Of a stretch of 64,000 bases of DNA, positions 32,601 through 43,965 are shown piece by piece. Source of the stretch: Zea mays (taxonomy: Eukaryota > Streptophyta > Magnoliopsida > Poales > Poaceae); assembly GCF_902167145.1 (NCBI RefSeq), contig NC_050102.1, positions 9,858,850-9,922,849 of the forward strand. Reading direction: 5' to 3'. The notes under the pieces were generated by a model. It was not told the origin of the DNA. It was given only the letters and a program-made list of their open reading frames with translations, and ran no database searches. The position numbers were made by a program, and so were the translations under genes. Within the stretch, counting starts at the first letter, position 1. Each line of letters begins with the position of its first letter.

Positions 32601-32840
32601 AGGCAGTCAACCCATGCAAAATTGCCTAAGAAGAAAACTCCTAAGGCATCAAATGATTCTAACATTTCATTTAAGACCTTTGATGCTTCTTATGTTTTAA
32701 CTAACAAATCCGGCAAGGTAGTTGCCAAGTATATTGGGGGCAAGCACAAGGGGTCAAAGACTTGTGTTTGGGTACCCAAAGTTCTTGTGTCTAATGCCAA
32801 AGGACCCAAAACAATTTGGGTACCTAAAGTCAAGAACTAA
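29615..32840 (+). pseudogene. Opie-1 gag, split by a solo LTR
   Basis: From ATG 29615 ('MSGDHTKKEM') the frame runs to 'KMRKVV', where a solo gypsy-type LTR is inserted (29785-30368). After the duplicated GTGGT it continues as 'YYVTDTSS' and stays open to TAA 32838-32840. Parts: a Lys/Ser-rich N-terminus, a capsid domain with 'PPTFDGEDYARWSDLMQFHL', a CCHC zinc knuckle 'CYKCGKPGHFIAKC' near 31337, an acidic Ser-rich stretch, and a long coiled-coil C-terminus with repeated 'NLRNEN'-like heptads, as is usual in Sirevirus Gag. Apart from the insertion the frame is intact. Gag binds the RNA and forms the particle. Confidence 0.9.
29785..30368 (-). mobile_element. solo gypsy-type LTR, TSD GTGGT
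   Basis: TGTTGGGGACTTGCTCTC to CCCAACA, flanked by GTGGT at 29780-29784 and 30369-30373. The first 60 bp or so nearly match the LTR at 20052, but the whole is shorter (584 versus 677 bp) and diverged, so it is a sister subfamily. The minus-strand TATA box lies at 30142-30149. No internal region remains. Confidence 0.93.
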
Positions 32841-32853
32841 ACTTGTTTTGTAG

Positions 32854-35800
32854 GTTTATGCATCCGAGGGCTCAAGTTGGATCATCGATAGCGGGTGCAC
32901 AAACCACATGATAGGGGAGAAGGAGATGTTCTCCTCCTACGAGAAAAACCAGGATCCCCAAAGAGCTATCACATTCGGGGATGGAAATCAAGGTTTGGTC
33001 AAAGGATTGGGTAAAATTGCTATATCTCCTGACCATTCTATTTCCAATGTTTTTCTTGTAGATTCCTTAGATTACAATTTGCTTTCCATATCTCAATTAT
33101 GCAAAATGGGCTACAACTGTCTTTTCACAGGTGTAGGTGTTACTGTCTTTAGAAGGAGTGATGATTCAATAGCATTTAAGGGAGTGTTAGAGGGTCAGCT
33201 ATACTTAGTAGACTTTGATAGAGCTGAACTCGACACTTGCTTAATTGCTAAGACTAACATGGGCTGGCTCTGGCATCGCCGACTAGCACATGTTGGAATG
33301 AAGAATCTGCACAAACTTCTAAAGGGAGAACACATTTTGGGACTAACAAATGTTCATTTTGAGAAAGACAGGGTTTGTAGCGCATGTCAAGCAGGGAAGT
33401 AAGTTGGTGTTCATCATCCACACAAAAATATCATGACGACTGATAGGCCACTGGAGCTCCTACACATGGACCTATTCGGCCCGATCGCTTACATAAGCAT
33501 CGGCGGGAGTAAGTACTGTCTAGTTATTGTGGATGATTATTCTCGCTTCACTTGGGTGTTCTTTTTGCAAGAAAAATCTCATACCCAAGAGACCTTAAAA
33601 GGATTCCTAAGACGAGCTCAAAACGAGTTCGGCTTGAGGATCAAGAAAATTAGAAGCGACAACGGGACGGAGTTCAAGAACTCACAAATTGAAGGCTTCC
33701 TTGAGGAGGAGGGCATCAAGCATGAGTTCTCTTCTCCCTACACCCCACAACAAAATGGTGTAGTGGAGAGGAAGAATAGAACTCTTTTGGACATGGCAAG
33801 GACCATGCTTGATGAGTACAAGACTTCAGATCGGTTTTGGGCCGAGGCGGTCAACACCGCCTGCTACGCCATCAACCGGTTATATCTACACCGAATCCTC
33901 AAGAAGACATCATACGAACTCCTTACCGGTAAAAAGCCCAATATTTCATATTTTAGAGTCTTTGGTAGCAAATGCTTTATTCTTGTAAAAAGAGGTAGAA
34001 AATCTAAATTTTCTCCTAAGACTGTAGAAGGCTTTTTACTAGGATATGATTCAAACACAAGGGCATATAGAGTCTTTAACAAGTCCTCTGGACAAGTTGA
34101 AGTTTCTTGTGACGTTGTGTTTGATGAGACTAACGGCTCTCAAGTAGAGCAAGTTGATCTTGATGAGATAGGTAATGAAGAGGCTCCGTGCATCGCGCTA
34201 AGGAACATGTCCATTGGGGATGTGTGTCCTAAGGAATCCGAAGAACCTCCAATTGCACAAGATCAACAATCCTCCTCCACGCAAGCATCTCCACCAACTC
34301 AAAATGAGGATGAGGCTCAAGTTGATGAAGTAGAAGATCAAAGAGATGAGCCACCTCAAGATGACGGTAATGATCAAGGGGGAGATGCAAATGGTCAAGA
34401 CAAGGAGGATGAAGAACCAAGACCGCCACACCCAAGAGTCCACCAAGCAATCCAACAAGATCACCCCGTCGACACCATCCTCAGGGATATTCATAAGGGG
34501 GTAACCACTAGATCTCGTGTTGCACATTTTTGTGAGCATTACTCTTTTGTTTCCTCTATTGAGCCACACAGGGTAGAGGAAGCACTACAAGATTCGGATT
34601 GGGTGGTGGCGATGCAAGAGGAGCTCAACAACTTCACTAGGAACAAGGTATGGCATTTGGTTCCACGTCCTAATCAAAATGTTGTAGGAACCAAGTGGGT
34701 GTTCCGCAACAAGCATGACAAGCATGGTGTGGTGACAAGGAACAAAGCCCGACTTGTGGCCAAGGGATACTCACAAGTTGAAGGTTTGGATTTCGGTGAA
34801 ACCTATGCACCCGTAGCTAGGCTTGAGCCAATTCGTATATTACTTGCCTATGCTACTTACCATGGCTTTAAGCTTTACCAAATGGACGTGAAAAGTGCCT
34901 TCCTCAATGGACCAATCAAGGAAGAGGTCTATGTTGAGCAACCTCCCGGCTTTGAAGATAGTTAGTACCCTAATCATGTGTATAAACTCTCTAAGGCGCT
35001 TTATGGGCTCAAGCAAGCCCCAAGAGCATGGTATGAATGCCTAAGAGATTTTCTTATCACTAATGGCTTCAAAGTTGGAAAGGCCGATCCTACTTTATTT
35101 ACTAAAACTCTTGACAATGATTTGTTTGTATGCCAAATTTATGTTGATGATATTATATTTGGGTCTACTAACGAATCTACATGTGAAGAATTTAGTAGGA
35201 TCATGACACAGAAATTCGAGATGTCTATGATGGGGGAGTTGAAATACTTCTTAGGATTTCAAGTAAAGCAACTCCAAGAGGGCACCTTCATTAGCCAAAC
35301 GAAGTATATTCAAGACATTCTAAATAAGTTTGGGATGAAGGATGCCAAGCCCATCAAGACACCCATGGGAACCAATGGGCATCTCGACCTCGACATGGAA
35401 GGTAAATCTGTCGATCAAAAGGTATACCGGTCGATGATAGGCTCTTTACTTTATTTATGTGCATCTCGACCGGATATTATGCTTTCTGTATGCATGTGTG
35501 CAAGATTCCAAGCTGACCCTAAGGAAGCTCACCTTACGGCCGTAAAACGAATCTTGAGATATTTAGTTTATACTCCTAAGTTTGGGCTTTGGTATCCTAG
35601 GGGATCCACTTTTGATTTAATTGGATATTCGGATGCCGATTGGGCAGGGTGTAAAATCAATAGAAAGAGCACATCGGGGACTTGCCAGTTCTTGGGAAGA
35701 TCCTTGGTGTCTTGGGCTTCAAAGAAGCAAAATTCCGTAGCTCTTTCTACCGCTGAAGCTGAGTATATTGTCGCAGGTCATTGTTACGCGCAACTACTTT

Positions 35801-36093
35801 GGATGAGGCAAACCCTTAGGGACTATGGTTACAAATTAACCAAAGTTCCTCTTCTATGTGATAATGAGAGTGCAATCCGCATGGCGGATAATCCCGTTGA
35901 GCATAGCCGCACTAAACACATAGCCATTCGGTATCATTTTCTAAGGGATCACCAACAGAAGGGAGATATCGAGATTGCATATATTAACACTAAAGATCAA
36001 TTAGCCGGTATCTTTAACAAGCCACTAGATGAACAAACTTTTAACAAACTTAGGCATGAGCTAAATATTCTTGATTCTAGGAATTTCTGTTGA
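32854..36093 (+). pseudogene. Opie-1 pol, two nonsense codons
   Basis: Pol opens at 32854, directly after TAG, in the +1 frame relative to gag and with no ATG before the protease motif 'SSWIIDSGCTNHM' (catalytic Asp). Integrase: HHCC region 'WHRRLAHVGMKNLHK...CSACQ', then the catalytic Asp in 'MDLFGP', Asp in 'IRSDNGTEF' and Glu downstream. Reverse transcriptase: '[10 protein letters not shown]' and '[10 protein letters not shown]'. RNase H: 'YSDADWAGC' and '[10 protein letters not shown]'. TAA at 33400-33402 replaces a Gln codon in the integrase zinc region, and TAG at 34963-34965 replaces a Glu codon in RT ('PGFEDS|YPNHV'). Otherwise the frame is open to the end, so decay is recent. Confidence 0.92.
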
Positions 36094-36892
36094 TGTCTTG
36101 CATACATAGCTTATAAATATACCTTTCATCATGTCTCTTTCATGTGCTATGACTAATATGTTTTCAAGTATATTTCAAACCAAGTCATAGGTGTATTGAA
36201 AGGGAATTGGAGTCTTCGACGAAAACAAAGGCTTCCACTCCGTAACACATCCTTCGTTGTCGCTCCGAGCAACTCTCCGTCTTTGGTATAATCTTCACTC
36301 ATGTTTTATTTGCCAAAGGGGAGAAAGTAGTTAGACAAGGGCTTATATTTCACTCTAAGTATCCGTTTTTGGCGATTCATGCCAAAGGGGGAGAAAGTAG
36401 CCCAAAGCAAAAGGACCGCACCACTACCTAATTTTAAACTATGATTTTCAAATTGGTTGATTTTTAAATTGGTATCTTATTGTGTTCAAAAGGGGGAGAA
36501 AGTAGTGTTTTCAAAATTGATATCTTAAAACCCTCTTGAACACTAAGAGGAGGATTTCCTTGAGGGGGAGTTTTGTTTAGTCAAAGGAAAAGCATTTTGA
36601 AACAAGGGGAGAAAATTTCAAATCTTGAAAATGCTTCTCAAAATCTTACTCATTTACCTTTGACTATTTGCAAAAGAACTTTGAAAAGAATTTACAAAAG
36701 AATTTGCAAAAACAAAACATGTGGTGCAAGCGTGGTCCAAAATGTTAAATAATGAAGAAACAATCCATGTGTATCTTATAAGTATTTCTATTGGCTCAAT
36801 TCTAAGTAACCTTTGCACTTACAATTAGTTCAATTATGCACTTCTATATTTGCTTTGTTTGTGTTGGCATCAATCACCAAAAAGGGGGAGAT
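36094..36892 (+). other. Opie-1 3' non-coding region with multiple polypurine tracts
   Basis: Repeated AAAGGGGGAGAAAGTAG-like blocks occur at about 36316, 36385, 36489, 36563 and 36605, with a final AAAAAGGGGGAGAT just before the 3' LTR at 36893. Multiple polypurine tracts are a Sirevirus hallmark; the last one primes plus-strand DNA synthesis. Confidence 0.85.
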
Positions 36893-38140
36893 TGAAAGGG
36901 AATTAGGCTTACACCTATTTCCTAATTGATTTTGGTGGTTGAATTGCCCAACACAAATAATTGGACTAACTAGTTTGCTCTAGTCTATAAGTTCTACAGG
37001 TGCCAAAGGTTCACAATAAGCCAATAAAAAGACCAAAAAAAGGGTTCAAACAAAGAGAGCAAGGGGCAACCGAAGGCACCCTGGTCTGGCGCACCGGACA
37101 GTGTCCAGTGCACCAGGGGACTCCAAGCCAAACTCTTCAACTTCGGGAATTTTCAGAGGGCTCCGCTATAATTCACCGGACTGTCCGGTGCACCACCGGA
37201 CAGTGTCCGGTGCCCCAAGGGAGAGCAACTCTGAACTCGCCAGCTTCGGGAATCCGCTCCACTATAATTCACCGGACAGTGTCCGGTGCACACCAGACTG
37301 TCCGGTGTGACAGCGGGAGCAACGCCCACTTCGCGCAACGGTCGACTGCAACGCATTAAATGCGCGCCTGCGCGCGTAGAGGAGCAGAGCACGCGCGGGT
37401 GGCACACCGGATAGTCTACAGGACTTGTCCGGTGAGCCACCGGACAGCCAGGCGGGCCCACAAGACAGAGCTCCAACGGTCGAACCCCAACGGTCTGCTG
37501 ACGTGGCTGGCGCACCGGACTGTCCGGTGCGCCATGCGACAGCACACTTCCAACAGCCATATTTTGGTGGTTGGGGCTATAAATACCCCAACCACCCCAC
37601 ATTCAAGGCATCCAAGTTTTCCACCTTCCAACTACTTACAAGAGCTCTAGCATTCAATTCTAGACACACCAAATAGATCAAATCCTCTCCCAATTCCACA
37701 CAAGGCTTTAGTGATTAGTGAGAGAGATTTGTTGTGTTCTTTTGAGCTCTTGCGCTTGGATTGCTTCCTTCTTTCATTCTTTCTTGCGAACAACTCAATT
37801 GTAACCAAGGCAAGAAACACCAATTGTGTGGTGGTCCTTGTGGGGAAGTTTGTTCCCGTTTGATTGAGAAGAGAAGCTCACTCGGTCCGAGGGACCGTTT
37901 GAGAGAGGGAAAGGGTTGAAAGAGACCCGGTCTTTGTGACCACCTCAACGGGGAGTAGGTTTGCGAGAACCAAACCTCGGTAAAACAAATCCGTGTGTCA
38001 CACTCTTTATTCGCTTGCAATTTGTTTTGCGCCCTCTCTCTCGGACTCGATTATATTTCTAACGCTAACCCGGCTTGTAGCTGTGATTAAGTTTGTAAAT
38101 TTCAGATTCGCCCTATTCACCCCCCTCTAGGCGACTTTCA
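36893..38140 (+). repeat. Opie-1 3' LTR
   Basis: An unbroken 1,248-bp LTR from TGAAAGGGAATTAGG to GGCGACTTTCA. It carries dense CACCGGAC/GTCCGGTG palindromes and the TATA hairpin at 37566-37596. The intact 'GAGAAGAGAAGCTCAC' confirms where the gypsy element entered the 5' LTR. Confidence 0.95.
37566..37596 (+). promoter_or_regulatory. LTR TATA box in the loop of a perfect hairpin
   Basis: GGTGGTTGGGG and CCCCAACCACC pair perfectly around the 9-nt loop CTATAAATA. The same structure is at 19741-19771 (+), 46702-46732 and 54819-54849 (both -), and, with an extra G, at 22498-22529 (-). It is the likely core promoter of Opie-type LTRs. Confidence 0.85.
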
Positions 38141-40318
38141 GTAGGTTTATTACACATTTTCCTAGGAGCATGAGACACAAAATTTCTCCTAGGCCTACCA
38201 TTAAAATTAGAACTTGAAGCAATCATAGCATGTGAATCAAAAGCATTATAACTCTTATTATAATGAGAACTTCTAGAAAGTTTTCTATCATTATACATGA
38301 AAGCATGATTCTTTTGATTACTACTATCCATAAGGGCCTTCCCTTTCTCCTTGTTGGGAATGGGAGCCCTTTGGCTTGTTACGTTCTTGACTTCCTTTCG
38401 AAAGCCAAGTCCATCCTTAATTGAGGGATGTCTACCAACGGTGTAGGCATCCCTAGCAAATTTTAACTTATCAAAGTCATTTTTGCAAGTCTTAAGTTGG
38501 GCATTAAGACTTGCCACTTCATCATTTAATTTTGTAATAGAAGTAAGATGCTCAACACATGCATCAACATCAAAATCCTTACACCTATTACAAATGACAA
38601 CATGCTCTACACAAGAACTAGATTTATTAACTACTTCTAGCTTAACATTTAAATCATCATTAATACTCTTTAAGCTAGACACAGTTTCATGACAAAGCAA
38701 ATAATTCTGAAGAAAACATTTCATTCCTTTTAATCTCTAAAGCAAGAGACTTTTGCACACTTACAAACTTATCATGCTCTTCATATAAAATATCCTCTTG
38801 CTTTTCTAAAAGTCTATTCTTTTCATTTAAAGCATCAATCAATTCATTGATTTTATCTACTTTGGTTCTATCTAAACCTTTGAATAAGCTTGTGTAATAT
38901 ACTTCATCATCACTAGAGTCATCATCACTTGAAGTAGTATACTTAGGGGTATCTCGAGCGCTTACCTTTTTCTCATTTGCCATGAGGCAAGTATGACGCT
39001 CGTTGGGGAAGAGAGATGACTTGTTAAAGGCCGAGGCGGCGAGTCCTTTGTCGTCGGAGTCAGAAGAAGAGCAATCCGAATCCCATTCTTTGCCAAGATG
39101 TGCCTTGCCTTTCGCCTTCTTGTAGGCCTTCTTCTTCTCCCTCTTCCCATTCTTTTCTTGTTCTTGGTCATTAGCATTATCGGGACAATTTGCTATAAAA
39201 TGACCAGTCTTACCACATTTAAAACAGGAGCGCTTTCCCTTTGCTTTGCTCTTGTTGGGATGCTCCTTGTGTCCTTTTAGCACCGTCTTGAAGCGCTTGA
39301 TGATGAGGGCCATCTTATCTTCGTTTAGCCCGGAAGCCTCAACTTGTGCCACCTTGCTAGGTAGCGCCTCCCTGCTGCTGCTTGTTGCTTTGAGTGCAAC
39401 GGGCTGGGGCTCATAGATGGGCATTGGGCCATTCAATGCATCATCAACGTATCTTGTTTCCTTGACCATCATACGCCCGCTCACAAACTTTCCGAGTATC
39501 TCCTCGGGCGTCATCTTTGTGTACCTAGGATTTTCACGGATGAGGTTCACAAGATGAGGGTCAATAACAGTGAAAGACCTGAGCATAAGTCGGACGATGT
39601 CGTGGTCCGTCCATCTCGTGCTCCCATAGCTCCTGATCTTGTTGACCAGGGTCTTGAGCCTGTTGTACGTTTGCGTCAGCTCCTCTCCCTTGATCATGGC
39701 AAACCTTCCTAGCTCGCCTTCCACCAACTCAATTTTGGTGATCATGGTGGTGTCGTTCCCCTCATGCGATATCTTGAGGGTGTCCCATATTTGCTTGGCG
39801 TTCTCCAAGCCGCTTACCTTGTTGTATTTGTCCCTGCACAATGATGCTAACAAAACAGTGGTAGCTTGCGCATTCTTATGAATTTGTTCGTTGATAAACA
39901 CAGGGTTATCGGTACTATCAAATTGTATTCCATGTTAAACTATCTCCCAAATACTAGGATGAAGATAGAATAGATGACTACGCATTTTGTGACTCCAAAA
40001 AGAGTAGTCCTCTCCATCAAAGTGTGGAGGTTTACCAAGAGGAATTGAAAGCAAATGAGCATTGGAGTTAAAAGGAATACGAGAATAATCAAATGAATAA
40101 TTTGAATTAACCGGTTTCTTTTTCTCGTCGTCGTCATCTCTTGGTAAAGAAGATTCGTCGCTGTCGTAGTACACGATCTTCTTGATGCGCCTCTTCTTCT
40201 TCCCGTCCTTCTTCTTGTGACTCGAGCCAGAGTCAGTGGGCTTGTCATCTCTAGGCTCGTTGAGGAAGGATTCCTTCTCCTTGTCGTTGACCACCATCCC
40301 CTTTCCCTTAGGATCCAT
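38141..40318 (-). pseudogene. Ji-1 gag, inactivated
   Basis: From ATG 40318 ('MDPKGKGMVVNDKEKE') a Lys/Asp-rich N-terminus and 'PPHFDGEDYSFWSHKM' are open to a TAA near 39935. The frame resumes to about 38690 with the capsid region and a CCHC knuckle 'CFKCGKTGHFIANC' near 39210, then a frameshift near 38700 leads to the coiled-coil C-terminus. It is cut at 38141 by Opie-1; pol continues beyond it at 18831. The C-terminal part (38141-38673) is the source of the duplicate at 29032-29564. Confidence 0.88.
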
Positions 40319-40368
40319 CTCTTCGAGCGATTATTCCCTTACGTGAAGAGAACAACTCTGATACCAAT

Positions 40369-41569
40369 TGAGAGCACCTAGAGGGGGGTGAATAGGTGAT
40401 CCTGTAAAATTCAACAACTAATAGCCACAAAACTTGGTTATAAAGATGTTAGTGCTCAAAAGAACCAAGTGGCTATAGAGTGAGCTCTTGCGAATCACAA
40501 TAATCACAAAGAAAGATAACACAAGAGATACAGTGGTTTATCCCGTGGTTCGCCAAGTATAACACTTGCCTACCTCCATGTTGTGGCGTCCCAATGGACG
40601 AGGGTTGCACTCAACCCCTTTCAAGTGATCCAATGATCAACTTGAATACCACAGCTTTTCTTTGCTTATATCCTTTCCCGTTTGCGAGGAATCTCCACAA
40701 GTTGGAGCCTCTCGCCCTTACAACAAAGATCACAATGTAAACATAAGAGTAAGGTTGGGAGCAACACACACAAATACACAGCACAACACACGCACACAAG
40801 CCAAGACTTGAGCTCAAATGAAGCACAGAGAGTTCACAGCTAGAACGGAGCTCAAATCACTAACACGATCAATCAAATGCGTGGAGACGGAGTGTGGAGA
40901 CTTAGAATTGCTTAGTGAATGCTTGGGTGACTCCTCCATGTGCCTAGGGGTCCCTTTTATAGCCCCAAGGCAGCTAGGAGCCGTTGGAAACCAACAAATA
41001 AGGCAATTCTTGCCTTTTATCGGGTGGCGCACCAGACAGTCCGGTGCACCACCGGACATCCACTATTCATGTCCGGTGCGCGATCTCCTTCCTTTTCTGG
41101 TGAAGTCGACCGTTGCAGCGCCGAGTCAGTTGGCGCACCGGACACTGTCCGGTGCACACCGGACAGTCCGGTGCCCCCTGCCGACCGTTGCGCTGGCGGC
41201 CGTTGGCTCACCGGACAGTCCGGTGCACCACCGGACAGTCCGGTGAATTATAGTCGTACGCCGCCAAACATTCCCAAGAGTGGCCTGTTCACCGGAGTCC
41301 AGCTTGGCGCACCGGACAGTCCGGTGTGCCAAGCCGAGCTGAGTCTTGGTTGTACACATGCACTCTTTTCCAATCTTTTCTTTTCCTGTTTCTAGCACTT
41401 AGATAACTTCATTAGTGCTCAACCAAATGTACTAAAGTCTAGAAACATACCTTGTTACATGATTTGCACTTCTTCAATCTTTGGCACAATTTATCACTTA
41501 GAGAATATGTGTTGGGCACTTAATCACCGAAACAATATAGAAATGGCTCAAGGGCACATTTCCCTTTCA
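40369..41569 (-). repeat. Ji-1 5' LTR
   Basis: 1,201 bp from TGAGAGCACCTAGAGG to GGGCACATTTCCCTTTCA on the + strand. Inside it lies the primer-binding site TGGTATCAGAGTTG (40353-40366, minus). A TATAAAA box reads on the minus strand near 40955. CACCGGACAGTCCGGTG palindromes cluster at about 41035-41325. Confidence 0.92.
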
Positions 41570-41801
41570 AAAGGGTTGAAAGAGACCCGGTCTTTGTGAC
41601 CACCTCAACGGGGAGTAGGTTTGCAAGAACCGAACCTCGGTAAAACAAATCACCGTGTCACACTCTTCATTCGCTTGTGATTTGTTTTCGCCCTCTCTTT
41701 CGGACTCGACTATATTTCTAACGCTAACCCCGGCTTGTAGTTGTGCTTAAAGTTTATAAATTTCAGATTTGCCTAGTCACCTCCCCTCTAGGCGACTTTC
41801 A
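41570..41801 (+). repeat. Opie-2: 3' end fragment of an Opie-type LTR
   Basis: It matches the last 230 bp or so of the LTR at 36893-38140, starting at AAGGGTTGAAAGAG and ending GGCGACTTTCA. Ji-1 is inserted at its left edge; everything further left was lost with the deletion at 14413. Confidence 0.88.
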
Positions 41802-41927
41802 TACTTCATGTAATCTCAAAGGTGCATAGAAAAGGAAATGTGGACTTGGACAATGCAAAGACTTCCACTGCACTCCGGTATTAGTGTACTCACCTCCAGG
41901 TTCATACTTATGCTCTCATTGCCTTTT
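41802..41927 (+). mobile_element. Ji-3 internal fragment, left piece
   Basis: Plus-strand Ji-type 3' non-coding sequence ('CTTCCACTGCACTCCGGTATTAG'-like text, cf. the minus-strand region near 15380-15400), ending ...ATTGCCTTTT. It resumes at 60249 after Ji-2, with CTTTT duplicated. Confidence 0.8.
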
Positions 41928-43177
41928 TGAGAGCACCTAGAGGGGGGTGAATAGGTGATCCTGTAAAACTTGAAACTTAATGCCACAAAAAACTGATTAG
42001 GAGTTAGCGCAAGAATGCCAAGTGGCTAGAGAAGAGTCTTTGCAAGACACGATAACCACAAGAAGATCAATCACAGATAGACACAGTGGTTTATCCCGTG
42101 GTTCGGCCAAGTCCAACACTTGCCTAGTCCACGTTGTGGCGTCCCAACGGACGAGGGTTGCAATCAACCCCTCTCAAGAGGTCCAAAGACCCACTTGAAT
42201 ACCATGGTGTTTTGCTTTGCTTTTCTATATCCCGTTTGCGAGGAATCTCCACAACTTGGAGCCTCTCGCCCTTACACTTTGATGATCACAAAGAAGCACG
42301 GAGTAAGGGAGGGATGAGCAACACACTCAAGACAAGAAATCACAGCAACACCACGCACACAAGTCGCAACAAGACCTCACAACACAACTCAATGAGTTCA
42401 CAACTCAACTAGAGCTCTAATTGCTATTGCAAGGAATCAAAAGCGCGGAATCGATGTCTTAGTGCTTAGGAATGCTTAGAGAATGCTTAATTTACTCCTC
42501 CATGCGCCTAGGGGTCCCTTTTATAGCCCCAAGGCAGCTAGGAGCCGTTGAGTGCATTCCAGGAAGGCAATTCTTGCCTTCTGTCGCCTGGCGCACCGGA
42601 CAGTCCGGTGCACCACCGGACACTGTCCGGTGCGGATTTCTTTCCTACTTTGGCGTAGCCAACCGTTGGCGCTTTGGAGCCGTTGGTGCACCGGACACTG
42701 TCCGGTGCACACCGGACAGTCCGATGCCCCCTTCTAGCCGTTGGCTCGGCCACACGTCGCGCCCGGATTAAGTGGTTGACCGTTGGCCCGGCGACCGTTG
42801 GCTCACCGGACACTGTCCGGTGCACACCGGACAGTCCGGTGAATTATAGCCATACGCCGTTAATTTCTTCCTGAGAGCAGCAAGTTCGCCTGAGCCAGTC
42901 TGGCGCACCGGACATTGTCCGGTGCACCACCGGACAGTCTGGTGCACCCAGACAGAGCTGGCTTTGGCTGAACAAGGCCATCTCTTCTCCAATTCGATTT
43001 CTCCTGTTTCCAGCACTTAGACACAATACATTAGTCTCTAAAACAATGTACTAAGTCTGAGAAACATACCTTTATACTTGATTTGTACTTTGTCCACCAT
43101 TTGACACTTAGGCACTTCTGTTGAACACTAAATCACCAAAACACTTAGAAATGGCCCAAGGGCACATTTCCCTTTCA
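41928..43177 (-). repeat. Ji-2 3' LTR
   Basis: 1,250 bp. It retains a 'GAGGAATCTCCACAACTTGG' segment near 42239-42276 that is absent from the 5' LTR. A minus-strand TATA box lies near 42521, and CACCGGACACTGTCCGGTGC-type palindromes are present. Confidence 0.93.
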
Positions 43178-43965
43178 ATCTCCCCCTTTTTGGTGATTTA
43201 TGCCAACACAACATAAAGCAAGTAGAACAAGTACAAAATCAATTCAAATAAGAACTCAAATTTGTTTTGAATCAAATTTGGCATATATGGATCATTCTTT
43301 GCCACCACTTGGTTTGTTTTTGCAAATCAACCTCAACTTCCTATCTCTAAGTCAAAAACACTTGTTGAGACATAGCAAGAGTTGTTCCAAGAGAAATTGA
43401 TCAACGATTTCAAAAACTCCCCCTTTTCCCATAATTAAGCCTTCTCCCCACAAGAGACCAACTTTTGACAATAAGAGACAAACAAGAGTATTTTGACAAA
43501 CAAAAACTCTAACTCTACTATTTTCAAAATTCACAACTGGTAGCTGATCCATTTATTGCTTTGGCCTTATTTTCTCCCCCTTTGGCATCAAGCACCAAAA
43601 CGGGATCAATTTTGGCCCTTTAACCCCATTGCCTCACCAAAATCTTCAACTTAGAGTAAAAAGGCAATAAGAGTGCAAAGATGAACTTGGAAGAAGTTAC
43701 TCTTTCATCGGAGTGCAGTGGAAGTCTTGCATGGTCCAAGTCCACCTTTTCCCTTTCAAACCATCTTTGAGACTAAGTTAAGCAAACTCAAGCACACAGT
43801 TAGTCTCAAAGGGTCAAGTTGTAGCACATCTCCCCCTAAATTTGTGCATCACTTGCAAATGGACTTGTAAGGTCCGGGGAGTGCTTGTACAACTTGAGCA
43901 CCATAAGTAAACAACAAAATGCATAAGGAACATGATCAAAGGCATAAACACATGTATGCTATAAA
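43178..43965 (-). other. Ji-2 3' non-coding region with polypurine tracts
   Basis: CTCCCCCTTT-type blocks at about 43179, 43416, 43573 and 43829 (polypurine on the minus strand). No coding capacity. Confidence 0.75.

Larger units (their letters stand above)
19027..38140 (+). mobile_element. Opie-1: Opie-type Copia (Sirevirus) element in Ji-1, TSD GTAGG
   Basis: The LTR starts TGAAAGGGAATTAGG at 19027 and the 3' LTR ends GGCGACTTTCA at 38140. GTAGG flanks both ends (19022-19026 and 38141-38145). Order: 5' LTR (19027-29031, split by a gypsy element at 20052-28762), an anomalous 533-bp copy of downstream flank (29032-29564), a mutated primer-binding site, gag, pol, repeated polypurine tracts, and 3' LTR (36893-38140). 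It landed in the gag/pol junction region of Ji-1. Gag is split by a solo LTR and pol carries two nonsense codons, so it is not autonomous now. Confidence 0.93.
14413..41569 (-). mobile_element. Ji-1: Ji-type Copia (Sirevirus) element, 5'-complete but 3'-truncated, split by Opie-1
   Basis: The orientation is minus. The order in its own sense is: complete 5' LTR (40369-41569), primer-binding site (40353-40366, TGGTATCAGAG type), gag (40318 to 38141), interruption by Opie-1 (19027-38140), pol (18831 to about 15670), purine-rich 3' non-coding region, and a truncated 3' LTR (14413-14864). Only the inner part of that last LTR remains, and the outer flank on that side is unrelated DNA, so a deletion removed the end and its TSD. 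On the other side the element sits in an Opie-type LTR remnant (41570-41801). Confidence 0.85.

Noticed and set aside
41030..41330. Repeated short palindromes resembling a CRISPR-like array
   Set aside because: Spacing is irregular, copies occur in all LTRs in a eukaryotic genome, and they match known Sirevirus LTR motifs.
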